From a virus, in the IMG/VR virus record IMGVR_UViG_3300025138_000178, positions 1-33,273 of that record: DNA of 33,273 nt; one strand, written 5' to 3'. The position numbers and the translations under genes are program-made. The number at the start of each line of letters is the position of its first letter. Position 1 is the stretch's first letter. The notes under the pieces are model-generated. The model worked only from the letters and a program-made list of their open reading frames with translations, ran no database searches and had not been told where the DNA came from. This document shows positions 1-8,592 of this stretch, one piece after another.

Positions 1-146
1 GCTGCATCTTGTACTAATTGAAAATTTTCTGTTGTTATGTTTGCCTGTGCGCTTCCATTATCCCAAGTCATTAAAACATTAATACCGCGCCAATTTTTTG
101 GTGGGCTTACTGGTTTTCCGTTAAGTTCTAAATCTAATCGTGCCAT
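1..146 (-). CDS. Distal tail-type structural protein (partial, 3' end outside window)
   Basis: Only the first 48 codons are present. The ATG at 146-144 shares one base with the tape-measure stop codon (TAATG), so translation is probably coupled. The visible N-terminus begins MARLDLELNGKPVSPPKNWR and continues with a mixed hydrophobic/polar pattern and no signal peptide. The position just after the tape measure is where siphophages encode distal tail and baseplate proteins, and proteins starting with a similar 'LELNG...PPKNW' pattern occur at this place in Bacteroidetes phages. That comparison is from memory, and the rest of the protein cannot be seen. The role as distal tail or baseplate protein is an inference from position. 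Confidence 0.75.
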   Translation of the reverse strand, partial: MARLDLELNGKPVSPPKNWRGINVLMTWDNGSAQANITTENFQLVQDA

Positions 147-3100
147 TATAAAAGCCTTCCTTTTTTATAGTGTTGCCGCAAAAGTTTGCCCTGTGTTTTT
201 GTTTCTTTTATTAAATGCTGCTTTATTGGATCAATTTTAAAATCAATTGATTTTTGACCATTTTTAAAAGCTTCTTTAACTTCTTTTAATTCTTTAACAA
301 CGTCTTCATTATTATTTGAATTAATAACCTGCGTTAAATTACCAGTTTGCGCTGCGTATTTATGTGAACCAAATCCTTTTTTATACATCACACCAGCTTT
401 AACAAGTTCTTCATTTGATAACCCGTTTAATTTGTTATTGTCTGCACCCTGTATAATGCGTTCTGAACCATGAACTCGGATAGAATAACCATCTTTACCA
501 TCATAAACTTTTTTATCTTTTAAATCTTCGCTTACATTTTCTGTACCTGTGAAGAATCCAACAACATTATTAATACGACTGCTCGCAGATTCTGCTGCGC
601 TTAACGTTTGCCCAAGTTCTGAAGCCGCTGCTGAAGCAGGTGAACTTTCACCCCTTCGCGCTGCTGATATTGTAAGTTCTAAAGCAGCAAGAATTGTTGC
701 CTGTGCAGCCTGTCTTTTAATAGTTCTTTCCCTTTCGCTTTCAAGTTTTCTTTGGTTTGTACTTTCTAAAGCTAAACTTTTTCGTGCTTCTTCTGCTGCT
801 GCTCCTGAACCTGCTGCAACAGTTAAAAGTTGATTTTGTAATTGTTTGGATGCGTCTATTTGATTTGATAAAATTTGTATTTGTGCGTTCTTTTGTGCTT
901 CAAGAAACTTTTCAGCTGCTTCAAAACTCTTTTCAATAGTTTCATCAATTGCTTTCTGCTTTGCCTTTTCGGCTGCTTCTCTGTCTTTCTTTTCCTTTTC
1001 AAGTCTTTTTGCTTCTTCCTTCGCTGCTTTATCTAATCTTTTTTGCTTCTTTTTATCAATTTCTTCATTTAAAACTTCAAATTCAACTTCTTCTTTTTTT
1101 GCTTCTTCCTTAACTTCTCCAATATTAAGCAAAGCATCTCTTTCTTCTTCTAAACCTTTTATAATTTTTTGCTGCTTTTTAATATCTTCTTCAGTAAGTG
1201 CTGAATCTCTTAATAATCTAGCAGCTTTTAATTTTTTTTCGATTTCACCTAATAAACCAATTGTTATTTCATCTTGCTCATTGCTTTCTTCTTTTTCTTT
1301 ATTGCTTTTTGCTTTGTTTACAGTAAAAAGTGCTTCAACGTCTGCTGCTGTAAAATTTAATTCTTTTAATTTTTCTAATAAATCAATTTCTTCTTCTTTA
1401 TTTTTTAAATTGGATTGACTTGTTTTATTTCTTTTTTCTGCAAAATCAATAAATCTTTCCTGCGCTTTTACTTCTTCTTCTCTTGCTTTAATTACTTCTT
1501 TGTTTGGATTAATTGCAGATTCAATTAAACCTTGTTCTTGCCTTCTTAATATAATATTATTTCTTAATTCTTGTTGGATTTTTGTTCTTCTTTCTGCTTC
1601 TTTATTATCGTTTTCAATTTGTTTTTCTTCAAGTTTTAACTGTTCTTGTACTCCTTTTAATCTACTTGCTAAAGTTGCGGCTTCCTGATCACTTGCAAAT
1701 CTTTTTAATTTTATCTGCTCCCTTACTGCTTCAGTATTCAAAGTTAAAGCACCTGTTTCTTCATCAATTGCAATAACACTTTCGCCAAGTCTATCTTTTA
1801 ATTTTAAAGTAATAATATCAAGTTTTTCTTTTTCTTCTGCTGTTGGCTTTATACCCTTAGAAACTAAACTTTCATACTCATCAAGCAAAACTTGGCTTGA
1901 ATTTGCTAAATCTCTATTAAGTCTAGCAGATTCAAAAGAAACTTCATTTGCATCTTCTGAAGTAGTTAAAAAACCTAATAAAGAAGTTGTTGCTTCAACA
2001 ATTCCTTTTGCAATTGAAGAAAAAGCACTATCACCCGAAAGCAAAGACAAAACCAACCCTTCCCAAGCAGAATTTAATATTTTGGTTTTTCCTTCAAGCG
2101 TATCAAGTTGCTCTTTTGCCATCTTTTCGGCTGCACCACCTGCATTTTCTAAACCTATTTTTAATTGCTTTGTTGTTTCTGTTCCTTCAGCAAGAATTAA
2201 AAAAGATTTTGCTGCATTCACACCAACTAAATCAACTGCTGTTTTAAGTTTGTTTTCAGAATTTATAACTTTTTCAAGACCATCTTCTAAAGTTAAACCT
2301 GCTTTATTTAATTGAATAAACGATTTTGCTAAACCTGTTCCTGCCAAACTTCCTGAAATACCTGCGTTTGATAATGTACCTAAAAGCGCAGTTGTTTCTT
2401 CAACACTTACACCAACAGCTTTTGCCGCAGGCGCTGCAATTTTCATTGATTCTTTAAACTTTTCTAAATCTAAAGCCGATGTACTAAATGATTTAGCCAT
2501 GACATCGGTAACTCTTGCAGTTTCTTCAGCATCTAAACCAAAACCGCCTAAAGTAGCTCCTGCAATTGCGGCTGCTTCTCCAAGTTCAGAACCCGTTGCG
2601 GCTGCTAGATTTAGCGTTGCTTCTGTTGCATCTAAAATTTCTTTTTCATTAAATCCTAGTTTTGCAAATTCTGTTTGAAGTTCAGAAACTTGTGAAGCAG
2701 TAAAAGCAGTTGAACCCCCAAGCCTAATTGCATCATTAGTAAGTGCTTTAATTTCGCTTCTTGATTTACCTAAAACAGCGGCAAGATTTGCGTTTCCTTG
2801 TTCAAAGTCTTTAAATATTTTAACAGAATTTTTTAATGCTGTTGCAATTGCTGTAATACCGCCTGTAATACCAACAAAAGCAAGCCCCTTTTTAAATAAT
2901 CCGCTTAATTTGCCCCATGCACTTGTATAGTTACCAACGTTTCTTTGGCTTCTTCCTGTTGTTTGTTCTACTGCAAGAAGTTCTTTTTGAAGTTTTTGGA
3001 TTTCTTTTTTTAAAACCTGTCCAACTTGTGCGCTTTCTCTTTCTTCTTTGCTTAATGAATCAAAGGCTTTTATATTAAGATTAAGTTGTTGCCTTAATTG

Positions 3101-3817
3101 TTTTAAACTTCCTTCTTCAGCTTTGTTTTTATCAATTAATTTCTTCTTTGCTGCAATTTGTTTTTCTTGTTCCTTTCTTAGTTTTTCATTTACTCTTTTT
3201 GTTTCTGCTTCTTCTCTTTTCTTTTGCTTAATTAATTCATTAGCAAGTTTTATTCTTTCACGCTTTTCAAATTCAATAGATTTTTGAATCTCAATTTTTC
3301 TTTTTGCTTCTAATTTAATTAAATCAGATTCTTCTTTATTTTTTAACTTTCTTAAATTTTCAGCATTTTTATTTTGATCAGCAATTATTTTATTATTTAT
3401 TTTTTTGTTTTCTTCTTGCTGCTTTTTCTTTTGTTTTATTAATTCAGAAGCTAATTTTATTTTTTCTCTTTTTTCAAATTCAACAGTTTTTTTAATTTCT
3501 TTACGTCTTGCAGTTTCAATTGAAGCTTCTCTTTTTGCTTCGCGTTCTGCAATCTTTAATAAATCTTTTCTTGCTTGTTCCTGTTCTTTGTAAAGCTTCT
3601 TAATGCTTTCTGTTTGTTCCTTTTGCTTTGAAAGCTTTTGAACGTCTGCACCGCTTGTTAATTTATTACTAGATATTTCTTTTTTTAATTCACCTGCTAA
3701 ACCTTGAATCTTTTTAGTTGATTCATCAATTTGAGTATTTAAAGTTTTAAAAAAGTCTAATAAGGGCTTTCCAAAACCATCTTCAAAAAAATCTTTATTA
3801 TTAATCTTTTTTGCCAT
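146..3817 (-). CDS. Tail tape measure protein
   Basis: At 1,223 residues this is the largest gene of the late module, as expected for the protein that sets tail length and is threaded through the tail tube. Residues about 40-290 are a charged Lys/Glu coiled coil containing a 69-residue internal duplication. Around residue 340-560 lies an Ala/Gly/Ser-rich stretch (for example LGGSTAFTASQVSELQTEFA and GTLSNAGISGSLAGTG) typical of the TP901-type minor tail/tape-measure core. A small hydrophobic segment near residue 310 (AFVGITGGITAIATAL) could be the membrane-contacting part. A second Lys/Glu coiled coil and an Ala-rich region follow, and the C-terminus has a GYSIRVHGSERII motif. It starts one base after the upstream gene stop. 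Glu is almost always GAA here, unlike in genes beyond 25.5 kb. Confidence 0.95.
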   Translation of the reverse strand: MAKKINNKDFFEDGFGKPLLDFFKTLNTQIDESTKKIQGLAGELKKEISSNKLTSGADVQKLSKQKEQTESIKKLYKEQEQARKDLLKIAEREAKREASIETARRKEIKKTVEFEKREKIKLASELIKQKKKQQEENKKINNKIIADQNKNAENLRKLKNKEESDLIKLEAKRKIEIQKSIEFEKRERIKLANELIKQKKREEAETKRVNEKLRKEQEKQIAAKKKLIDKNKAEEGSLKQLRQQLNLNIKAFDSLSKEERESAQVGQVLKKEIQKLQKELLAVEQTTGRSQRNVGNYTSAWGKLSGLFKKGLAFVGITGGITAIATALKNSVKIFKDFEQGNANLAAVLGKSRSEIKALTNDAIRLGGSTAFTASQVSELQTEFAKLGFNEKEILDATEATLNLAAATGSELGEAAAIAGATLGGFGLDAEETARVTDVMAKSFSTSALDLEKFKESMKIAAPAAKAVGVSVEETTALLGTLSNAGISGSLAGTGLAKSFIQLNKAGLTLEDGLEKVINSENKLKTAVDLVGVNAAKSFLILAEGTETTKQLKIGLENAGGAAEKMAKEQLDTLEGKTKILNSAWEGLVLSLLSGDSAFSSIAKGIVEATTSLLGFLTTSEDANEVSFESARLNRDLANSSQVLLDEYESLVSKGIKPTAEEKEKLDIITLKLKDRLGESVIAIDEETGALTLNTEAVREQIKLKRFASDQEAATLASRLKGVQEQLKLEEKQIENDNKEAERRTKIQQELRNNIILRRQEQGLIESAINPNKEVIKAREEEVKAQERFIDFAEKRNKTSQSNLKNKEEEIDLLEKLKELNFTAADVEALFTVNKAKSNKEKEESNEQDEITIGLLGEIEKKLKAARLLRDSALTEEDIKKQQKIIKGLEEERDALLNIGEVKEEAKKEEVEFEVLNEEIDKKKQKRLDKAAKEEAKRLEKEKKDREAAEKAKQKAIDETIEKSFEAAEKFLEAQKNAQIQILSNQIDASKQLQNQLLTVAAGSGAAAEEARKSLALESTNQRKLESERERTIKRQAAQATILAALELTISAARRGESSPASAAASELGQTLSAAESASSRINNVVGFFTGTENVSEDLKDKKVYDGKDGYSIRVHGSERIIQGADNNKLNGLSNEELVKAGVMYKKGFGSHKYAAQTGNLTQVINSNNNEDVVKELKEVKEAFKNGQKSIDFKIDPIKQHLIKETKTQGKLLRQHYKKGRLL
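3221..3496 (-). repeat. 69-codon (207 bp) internal duplication in the tape measure gene
   Basis: Two diverged copies lie exactly 207 bases apart, for example the segments starting at 3221 and 3428. They encode EFEKREKIKLASELIKQKKK and EFEKRERIKLANELIKQKKR. Third-position differences between them show the duplication is not recent. Length changes in a tape measure alter tail length in known siphophages, so such in-frame duplications are a plausible way to change the tail. Confidence 0.85.
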
Positions 3818-3818
3818 T

Positions 3819-4292
3819 TTAAGCGCTTTTAACAGCTTGTTCTTTCATTTGGTTAATGTAGCTGTATAATTTTGCAATTGGTGTTGTAAAAGTATCTATT
3901 TGGAATCCCATGTACTTTTCTACGTGCCCAACTGTTTTATCAATATCAAATTCTCCTTTTTGTTCTTCTTCGTTTTGCAATTTCATTTCTTCAGCTTTTA
4001 TTCTGTTTGCAATAAAAGGATCGTTTGAAGTAAGTTCTTCTAATTTAAGCAAAAGAATGCTTTTTTCAATTAAGCATCTATTTATAAATTCCTGCGACAT
4101 TGCAAAACGGTTTATAAATTCAGCTTCTAACTTCTCCCAACGTTCATAAAGTTCAAATAAATCATGCTTTTCAATTTTAATATCTTCATGTTTTTCAGTT
4201 TCTAATAAATAAATTAGTTGCCCAGTTAATTTAATTTTAAAGAAGTTCCAAACTGGAAGGGTTGAAAGACTGTTATAATATTTTTTGTTCAT
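3819..4292 (-). CDS. Putative tail assembly chaperone-like protein
   Basis: This 157-residue protein lies immediately upstream of the tape measure gene, with one base between them. That is the slot normally used for tail assembly chaperones (lambda G/GT type), and this is the only basis for the role. The sequence begins MNKKYYNSLSTLPVWNFFKI, is mostly helical in pattern with a Glu-rich middle, and has no membrane segment or signal peptide. Its ATG overlaps the stop of the upstream gene (ATGA), so the two are probably translated together. I see no obvious slippery sequence giving a G/GT-type frameshift product, and the tape measure begins on its own ATG. It could instead be another small tail protein. 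Confidence 0.6.
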   Translation of the reverse strand: MNKKYYNSLSTLPVWNFFKIKLTGQLIYLLETEKHEDIKIEKHDLFELYERWEKLEAEFINRFAMSQEFINRCLIEKSILLLKLEELTSNDPFIANRIKAEEMKLQNEEEQKGEFDIDKTVGHVEKYMGFQIDTFTTPIAKLYSYINQMKEQAVKSA

Positions 4293-4732
4293 AGTTCATG
4301 TAATAAAAAACGTCTTAATTCAATATAAATATATTCAATTACTTTTTCAGTATCATCATCATTTAAACCTAAAACATCAATTCCAAAATCATCAAAAAGA
4401 TTGCTTTCTTCTCCTGATTCATCTTTTTTAATTGGATCAGCATCAAAAATTAATTCTGTTCCTGTTGCATGAAAGGTAAAAGATTTATAAAAAGCACCTG
4501 TATCAAGTAAAGTTATATGGTCTGTTCTTTGCCCTTTTTCTTGTTTTATTACAACTGTTACAGGGCTATATTCCCCCAAAGATTCACCTTCTGAATCCTT
4601 ACCAGTAGTTAAAAGTCTTTCTTGCTCTAAAAAAATAATATACTTTCTTGTTCTTGAACTGTTTAAAATCTTAGTAATTATTTTTACAAAGTTTAACCGC
4701 TTATATTTATTTATTGTTTTGCCTATGTCCAT
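4289..4732 (-). CDS. Tail completion/connector-like protein (function unproven)
   Basis: A 147-residue protein between the tail-tube candidate and the tape measure. The motif HITLLDTGAFYKSFTFHATG resembles the 'LxDTGxFxxSF' pattern seen in phage neck and tail-completion proteins (HK97 gp10-like), but I cannot confirm homology. A basic N-terminus is followed by an acidic C-terminal third with a DDD run near residue 125. The start is an ATG shortly after a terminator hairpin at 4740-4766, so its expression may depend on read-through or on its own promoter. It overlaps the next gene by four bases (ATGA). Confidence 0.6.
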   Translation of the reverse strand: MDIGKTINKYKRLNFVKIITKILNSSRTRKYIIFLEQERLLTTGKDSEGESLGEYSPVTVVIKQEKGQRTDHITLLDTGAFYKSFTFHATGTELIFDADPIKKDESGEESNLFDDFGIDVLGLNDDDTEKVIEYIYIELRRFLLHEL

Positions 4733-4739
4733 TTTTAAT

Positions 4740-4766
4740 AAAAAAGCCCTGCTATTTGCAAGGCTA
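4740..4766 (-). terminator. Rho-independent terminator after the 75-residue gene
   Basis: Read on the minus strand, AGCCTTGC and GCAGGGCT form an 8-position stem with one mismatch around a 5-base AAATA loop (4745-4765). It is followed directly by a run of T. It lies about 35 bases beyond the stop of the small gene at 4801. Confidence 0.75.
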
Positions 4767-4800
4767 TAAAGTAAAAAATTATTTAAAATTAAAAACTAAT

Positions 4801-5028
4801 TTATTTTTTATCTGAATTTTTTCTTCTAATTGGTTTTTTTTTGCCTGCAATTGCTTCAAATATTTTATTTAATTCAGGCTGTAAATCTTTTGCTTGATTA
4901 GTATATAAAACTTTGCCTTTAAAAACACCTTTAAACTCTTCAAAAGATAAACCTTTAACAAAATCCTGATTGAAAGCAGTTTTAACACCTTCCAAATAAA
5001 CAAAGCCTTTTATAATTTCTTTTTTCAT
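4801..5028 (-). CDS. Small basic protein after the tail-tube gene (function unknown)
   Basis: A 75-residue protein starting MKKEIIKGFVYLEGVKTAFN and ending in a strongly basic tail (GKKKPIRRKNSDKK). It is enclosed by two terminator hairpins (5040-5068 upstream, 4740-4766 downstream). Its position mirrors the 70-residue gene after the major capsid gene: a small Lys-rich protein directly after an abundant virion protein, each between hairpins. I do not recognise a family. A minor tail or chaperone role is possible only by position. Confidence 0.65.
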   Translation of the reverse strand: MKKEIIKGFVYLEGVKTAFNQDFVKGLSFEEFKGVFKGKVLYTNQAKDLQPELNKIFEAIAGKKKPIRRKNSDKK

Positions 5029-5039
5029 TTTATTGTTTT

Positions 5040-5068
5040 AAAAAGGGTGCAAAAATTAATCTGCACCC
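5040..5068 (-). terminator. Rho-independent terminator after the tail-tube candidate gene
   Basis: A perfect 7-bp stem, GGGTGCA pairing with TGCACCC (5045-5051 with 5062-5068), surrounds a 10-base AT-rich loop. On the minus strand it is followed by a short T run. It starts about 16 bases after the stop codon at 5085, which would isolate a highly expressed virion gene. Confidence 0.8.
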
Positions 5069-5084
5069 CTGTATAAACTTTTAA

Positions 5085-5996
5085 TTATGGTATTGAAATT
5101 AAACTCTTTTCAACTGGTCCGAAGTTCAAACCGTTCTTGCTTCCTGAAAGTTTTAATTTAGTTCCTCCTGATTGTGTAGGAATAACAAATACGTAAACAC
5201 CATCCGAAGATTCAGTTACAGAAGTAATTGTTACTGAAGCGCCTGCTGGTGAAGTTACTATTGTAAAATCTCCTGCCACTAATCCTTTAATTGGACATCC
5301 AAAGCAATCTTTTAAAGTTGCTGTGAATCCTGTTGTACCAATTGCAGTATAAGTTGCTTCAACGTTTACCTGTCCTCTGAAAGTTGCCGCTGTTAACGGA
5401 TCAAAATCAAGTTCTGAAACTGGTAAAACTCTTAAATCACCATCTTTTTCAGTTTGTGCATATCTGTATGCAACTCTATGCTTCATTGAAGTTGTGTACG
5501 TAGGCTTAACAAGTCTAGCTTGTAAAGATTTATGATCAACTACAATAGGAAATAAATCATCCGCATCAGTTTTGCAAAATCTGAAAATAATATTTCCTGC
5601 TTTGTCAATTACATATTTACCCCAAGCACCTGCTTTCTTCCATTCTTCAACCTCTGAAAGTACACAGTTAGGCTCTTGAATAAAAAACCCTTCAAAATCT
5701 CTATCACCTTGTTTAGTGTTGATATTAGCACCACTATCTAAAGTTTCAAAAGTATCATCTGCTCTTTCATCAACGATATTATCCATGAAAGGTAAAGGAT
5801 AAAATTTATTCTTATTATTCGCTGCGTTAATTTTTAAAACCCATGCAGCAAGGGTTTTTGCATCAGCCTTGCTGATTTTGTTTAAGGCTCCTGTACTATC
5901 ATACAAAGGAACCCAAACTTCAAACAATTCAACTTCCATCAATGATGAACAGTCAAAGCTTGAAATGGATGAATAAAAATCACTACAACAAATCAT
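5085..5996 (-). CDS. Probable major tail (tube) protein with C-terminal Ig-like domain
   Basis: A 303-residue protein in the usual major-tail slot: after the connector genes, before the chaperone and tape-measure genes, and closed by a strong terminator. The N-terminal 210 residues are soluble alpha/beta without signal peptide. Residues about 210-303 look like a bacterial Ig-like domain: strand-rich, with the hinge phrase GLVAGDFTIVTSPAGASVTI and a final VEKSLISIP. C-terminal Ig-like domains on tail-tube proteins are well known (for example lambda gpV) and may weakly bind the host surface. The N-terminus has an unusual cluster of cysteines (MICCSDFYSS, FDCSS). Assignment rests on context and the Ig-like tail; another decoration protein is possible. 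Confidence 0.75.
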   Translation of the reverse strand: MICCSDFYSSISSFDCSSLMEVELFEVWVPLYDSTGALNKISKADAKTLAAWVLKINAANNKNKFYPLPFMDNIVDERADDTFETLDSGANINTKQGDRDFEGFFIQEPNCVLSEVEEWKKAGAWGKYVIDKAGNIIFRFCKTDADDLFPIVVDHKSLQARLVKPTYTTSMKHRVAYRYAQTEKDGDLRVLPVSELDFDPLTAATFRGQVNVEATYTAIGTTGFTATLKDCFGCPIKGLVAGDFTIVTSPAGASVTITSVTESSDGVYVFVIPTQSGGTKLKLSGSKNGLNFGPVEKSLISIP

Positions 5997-6048
5997 GTTT
6001 TATAAAATTTTAAATTATTAATAATTATTACCTAAAATACGAAAATTT

Positions 6049-6768
6049 TTAGCAAATACAATTGAACTGTAAAGTTTTACTTAATGGAACATCAATAGCA
6101 AGTTCAACGCCTGTTAAATTATTATCAAAAAGAGTTTCTGAACTTGTTCTTCTATCTCGTATAATTTTAACACCCCATTTTGAATAATTGCTTATAATAT
6201 AATCTGAATCTTGTATATAAACTCCCTTTGTAATATCTAACTGATTAATAAATTCAATTGCTAATTTTTTCATACGGTCAACAACGGAATAAAGTTCATC
6301 AATAGAACTATCTTCATAATTCGCCTGATCCATAAAAAACAATCTTAAAGAACTTTCTGAATCATATAAAAGGCTTCTATCCTTGAAAAACTTTTGCCTT
6401 TGAACTTCAAACATAATTACAGCTGGGTATTTTGCGTCCATATCAATACCGCCTGCGTTTATTTCGTTATTCATATCAACAGGATCACCATAATAAAAAT
6501 ATGGTTGAAGTGCTACCCATGAAGAAGCAGTTAATAAACTAACTGAAGATTCTACTTTAATAAATACATTTTTTGAAACTTCAATAACGTAAACAGAAAC
6601 ACCTAAAACTTCTATAAATTGTCCTTTTTTAATATCAAAAGTATTTGCAGTATTAAGAGTATATTCATTGCCGCTTGCAGTTACAGAAGTAATTGCTGCT
6701 GTCCTTTTTGCTCTTAACTTTGCAACAACGCTTGATATTAATGCTTCTATTGTTATCCTGTTGCTCAT
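6049..6768 (-). CDS. Neck / tail-terminator-like protein
   Basis: A 239-residue protein immediately before the tail-tube candidate, where the tail terminator or head-tail joining protein is usually encoded. It has a helical N-terminus, a small beta domain (residues about 25-90, GNEYTLNTANTFDIKKGQFI) and a C-terminal alpha/beta half containing DPVDMNNEINAGGIDMDAKY. It ends in an unusual CIC. Its ATG overlaps the previous stop (ATGA), so translation is coupled to the 222-residue appendage gene. The role is by position only; I recognise no diagnostic motif. Confidence 0.6.
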   Translation of the reverse strand: MSNRITIEALISSVVAKLRAKRTAAITSVTASGNEYTLNTANTFDIKKGQFIEVLGVSVYVIEVSKNVFIKVESSVSLLTASSWVALQPYFYYGDPVDMNNEINAGGIDMDAKYPAVIMFEVQRQKFFKDRSLLYDSESSLRLFFMDQANYEDSSIDELYSVVDRMKKLAIEFINQLDITKGVYIQDSDYIISNYSKWGVKIIRDRRTSSETLFDNNLTGVELAIDVPLSKTLQFNCIC

Positions 6769-7433
6769 ATTATATTAAAAAAATCACTTGCTGAAGTATC
6801 GACTGAACCTGATAACCCTTTTATTTCTGTTCTGTCTAGAGTTAAATTACCGAAAACTGAAGTTGCTCTTACAGATAAAACCCCTGCGCTTTCTCCTGCG
6901 TTAACACTAATCGCACCCGTTGCGACTTGTCTGTTGGTGTTGTGTGTTGTAAAAGTTCTTATTGTTCCTGTTGGTATTTGTTGCGTAGCGATTGCATTAA
7001 CACAGCATGAAGTAATCATTACTAAAGAATCATCTTGAGTTACTGTTAAATTCCCTGTGTGAGGACTTGAAGCACCGCCCGTTCTAATTGATGAACCGAC
7101 ACCCCCACTATCTGTGAAGCTTCTAATGTGCATGCTAATAGGGTTAAACTGTGAACCGTTAAAATTCACCCTCAATTGATTGTTTCCCGTTGGCGGATTC
7201 TCTAAGTAATAAAAAGCCATTCTTTGAGATAGCCCATTTCTATTTAATTGATATAATTGAGACATTGCAACACCGCCATACGTACAACCCGTATATGTTC
7301 GCGTGTTACTCATTGTAAATTGCGCAATAATTAAACCATTTGAACCCGTATTTTGTGTATGATTTTGGGTTTTATTGTTTGCCCCTGGCGTTTGGTTTAA
7401 ATTGGTTACGTTCCCTTTTGTTGGTGCTGCCAT
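6765..7433 (-). CDS. Virion decoration/appendage protein with YYLxNPPTG-type beta domain
   Basis: A 222-residue Asn/Thr/Gly/Ser-rich protein with the look of an all-beta surface protein. The pattern CTYGGVAMSQL, then MAFYYLENPPTGNNQLRV, then a Ser/Gly-rich strand region matches a domain I associate with phage and bacterial surface proteins ('YGGxxM...YYLxNPPTG'); the assignment is from memory. No signal peptide is needed for a virion protein. It sits between head-completion and tail-terminator genes, next to the other appendage gene at 7720-8583. It is the first of a coupled pair with the following gene. A decoration role on head or neck is an inference. Confidence 0.6.
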   Translation of the reverse strand: MAAPTKGNVTNLNQTPGANNKTQNHTQNTGSNGLIIAQFTMSNTRTYTGCTYGGVAMSQLYQLNRNGLSQRMAFYYLENPPTGNNQLRVNFNGSQFNPISMHIRSFTDSGGVGSSIRTGGASSPHTGNLTVTQDDSLVMITSCCVNAIATQQIPTGTIRTFTTHNTNRQVATGAISVNAGESAGVLSVRATSVFGNLTLDRTEIKGLSGSVDTSASDFFNII

Positions 7434-7436
7434 TGC

Positions 7437-7718
7437 TTAAAGCTCGTTTAAGTTGGTAATATTTTTTAATTCTAAGCCATTAACATTTATAACTTCTGTT
7501 CTAGCTTCATAAACAAAAGAAGTTGATTCAAAAAACGTTGAAACGCTTACTAATCCAAGTTCTAATTTTGTTCTGTTTTCTCCTAAAAATGCGCCTAAAG
7601 TTGAATCATAATCTTCATTTATTTGATTTACAATTTCAATATCCGTTGTTGTTCCGTAATCAGAATATTTTAAAAATTCTGTTCCTTCCAATTCTATTTT
7701 CGAAATTATATAATACAT
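7437..7718 (-). CDS. Small virion-region protein (function unknown)
   Basis: A 93-residue acidic protein, packed with one base to the upstream gene and three to the downstream gene. It starts MYYIISKIELEGTEFLKYSD and has no membrane segment, cysteine cluster or recognised motif. The tight spacing between two appendage proteins suggests a structural or assembly role, perhaps a connector component. Confidence 0.6.
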   Translation of the reverse strand: MYYIISKIELEGTEFLKYSDYGTTTDIEIVNQINEDYDSTLGAFLGENRTKLELGLVSVSTFFESTSFVYEARTEVINVNGLELKNITNLNEL

Positions 7719-7719
7719 A

Positions 7720-8583
7720 TTAAGCTTCTTCTTTAATTGCGATTACATCCCATTTTGTAGCAGTTGCATTATATACGCAGCCGATATAAACAGTTTTGTT
7801 TGCTGTTGTTGTTGTGGGTAGTGTTACACCAATAACCCGATAAATTGCATTGAATGTTAAGGCTCTATTTGTTCCGTTATCTGTTAGCCTAATAATTAAT
7901 CTTAAACCGTTTGAAGCTGTGCCAGTTGGCGCTGCAATTGTTAAAGCTGAAGCAAGTGCAGAAACTGTTTCCTGTTCATTTTCATCAATGTTCGGTGTTA
8001 AAGTTGTTGCTGTTGCTGTTGTGTTGTCGATTGGTGCAACAATAGCTTTTCTTTTAATACTTTTTTTGTTAAAACTATCTTCTGAATCTTCAATTATATA
8101 TTCATCTTGATTATCTGAAGAAGTTTTTTCTGTTATTGCTGTTATTTCATTTGCTGCATTTACGTGTACTGCGTTCGCATCTGCTGTTGCAGGAAGTGCA
8201 GAAATAACAATTTTTTTCTTATTGTTTGAATCTGCTGCATCTTCAATTAAAACAAAATCTGCACCTGTTGGCGTTGCCTTTGTTGAAATAATTGCAATTT
8301 CGTTTGCTACGTTTACATGTACTGCGTTTGCATCAGTACCGCCGCCGCTTGAAGCCTGCGCTTCAGCTTTCCAAGTTCCTACTTGATCGGCAAAGTTTTC
8401 AGCACTTGAAAAACTGTTTGTAAGTTCTGAATCGTTGTATAAATATTTGTTACCATCAGGAAAATCAACAAAATTCCCTGTAACTTCAATCTGTAATAAG
8501 TTTAAATTGTAGTATTTTATTACAACACCTACTTCAATAAATCTTAAAAAACCTCCTGTTCTTGTAAAAGTCTTTGCAGCCAT
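7720..8583 (-). CDS. Modular head-fibre/appendage protein
   Basis: A 287-residue protein in three parts. Residues 1-80 resemble the whole upstream 80-residue protein (DQVGTWKAEA here, DQIGTWIQEA there). Residues about 80-185 carry two copies of a linker module, 'NAVHVN..NEI.....K.(12).IEDS/AADS.NKKxI', which also occurs once in the tail fibre. Residues about 190-287 form a beta domain with GLRLIIRLTDNGTNRALTFN and KTVYIGCVYNATATKWDVIA, a pattern frequent in phage appendage proteins. This architecture between head and tail genes suggests a head or neck fibre carrying interchangeable modules. The function is inferred; the repeats are visible directly. Confidence 0.65.
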   Translation of the reverse strand: MAAKTFTRTGGFLRFIEVGVVIKYYNLNLLQIEVTGNFVDFPDGNKYLYNDSELTNSFSSAENFADQVGTWKAEAQASSGGGTDANAVHVNVANEIAIISTKATPTGADFVLIEDAADSNNKKKIVISALPATADANAVHVNAANEITAITEKTSSDNQDEYIIEDSEDSFNKKSIKRKAIVAPIDNTTATATTLTPNIDENEQETVSALASALTIAAPTGTASNGLRLIIRLTDNGTNRALTFNAIYRVIGVTLPTTTTANKTVYIGCVYNATATKWDVIAIKEEA

Positions 8584-8592
8584 AATTTTAAT

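Noticed and set aside
549-833. Plus-strand ORFs rich in Ser/Ala/Leu over the tape measure gene (also 1500-2315 and 3048-3593)
   Set aside because: Antisense shadows of Glu/Lys/Ala-rich coiled-coil codons; no start signals or conserved features.
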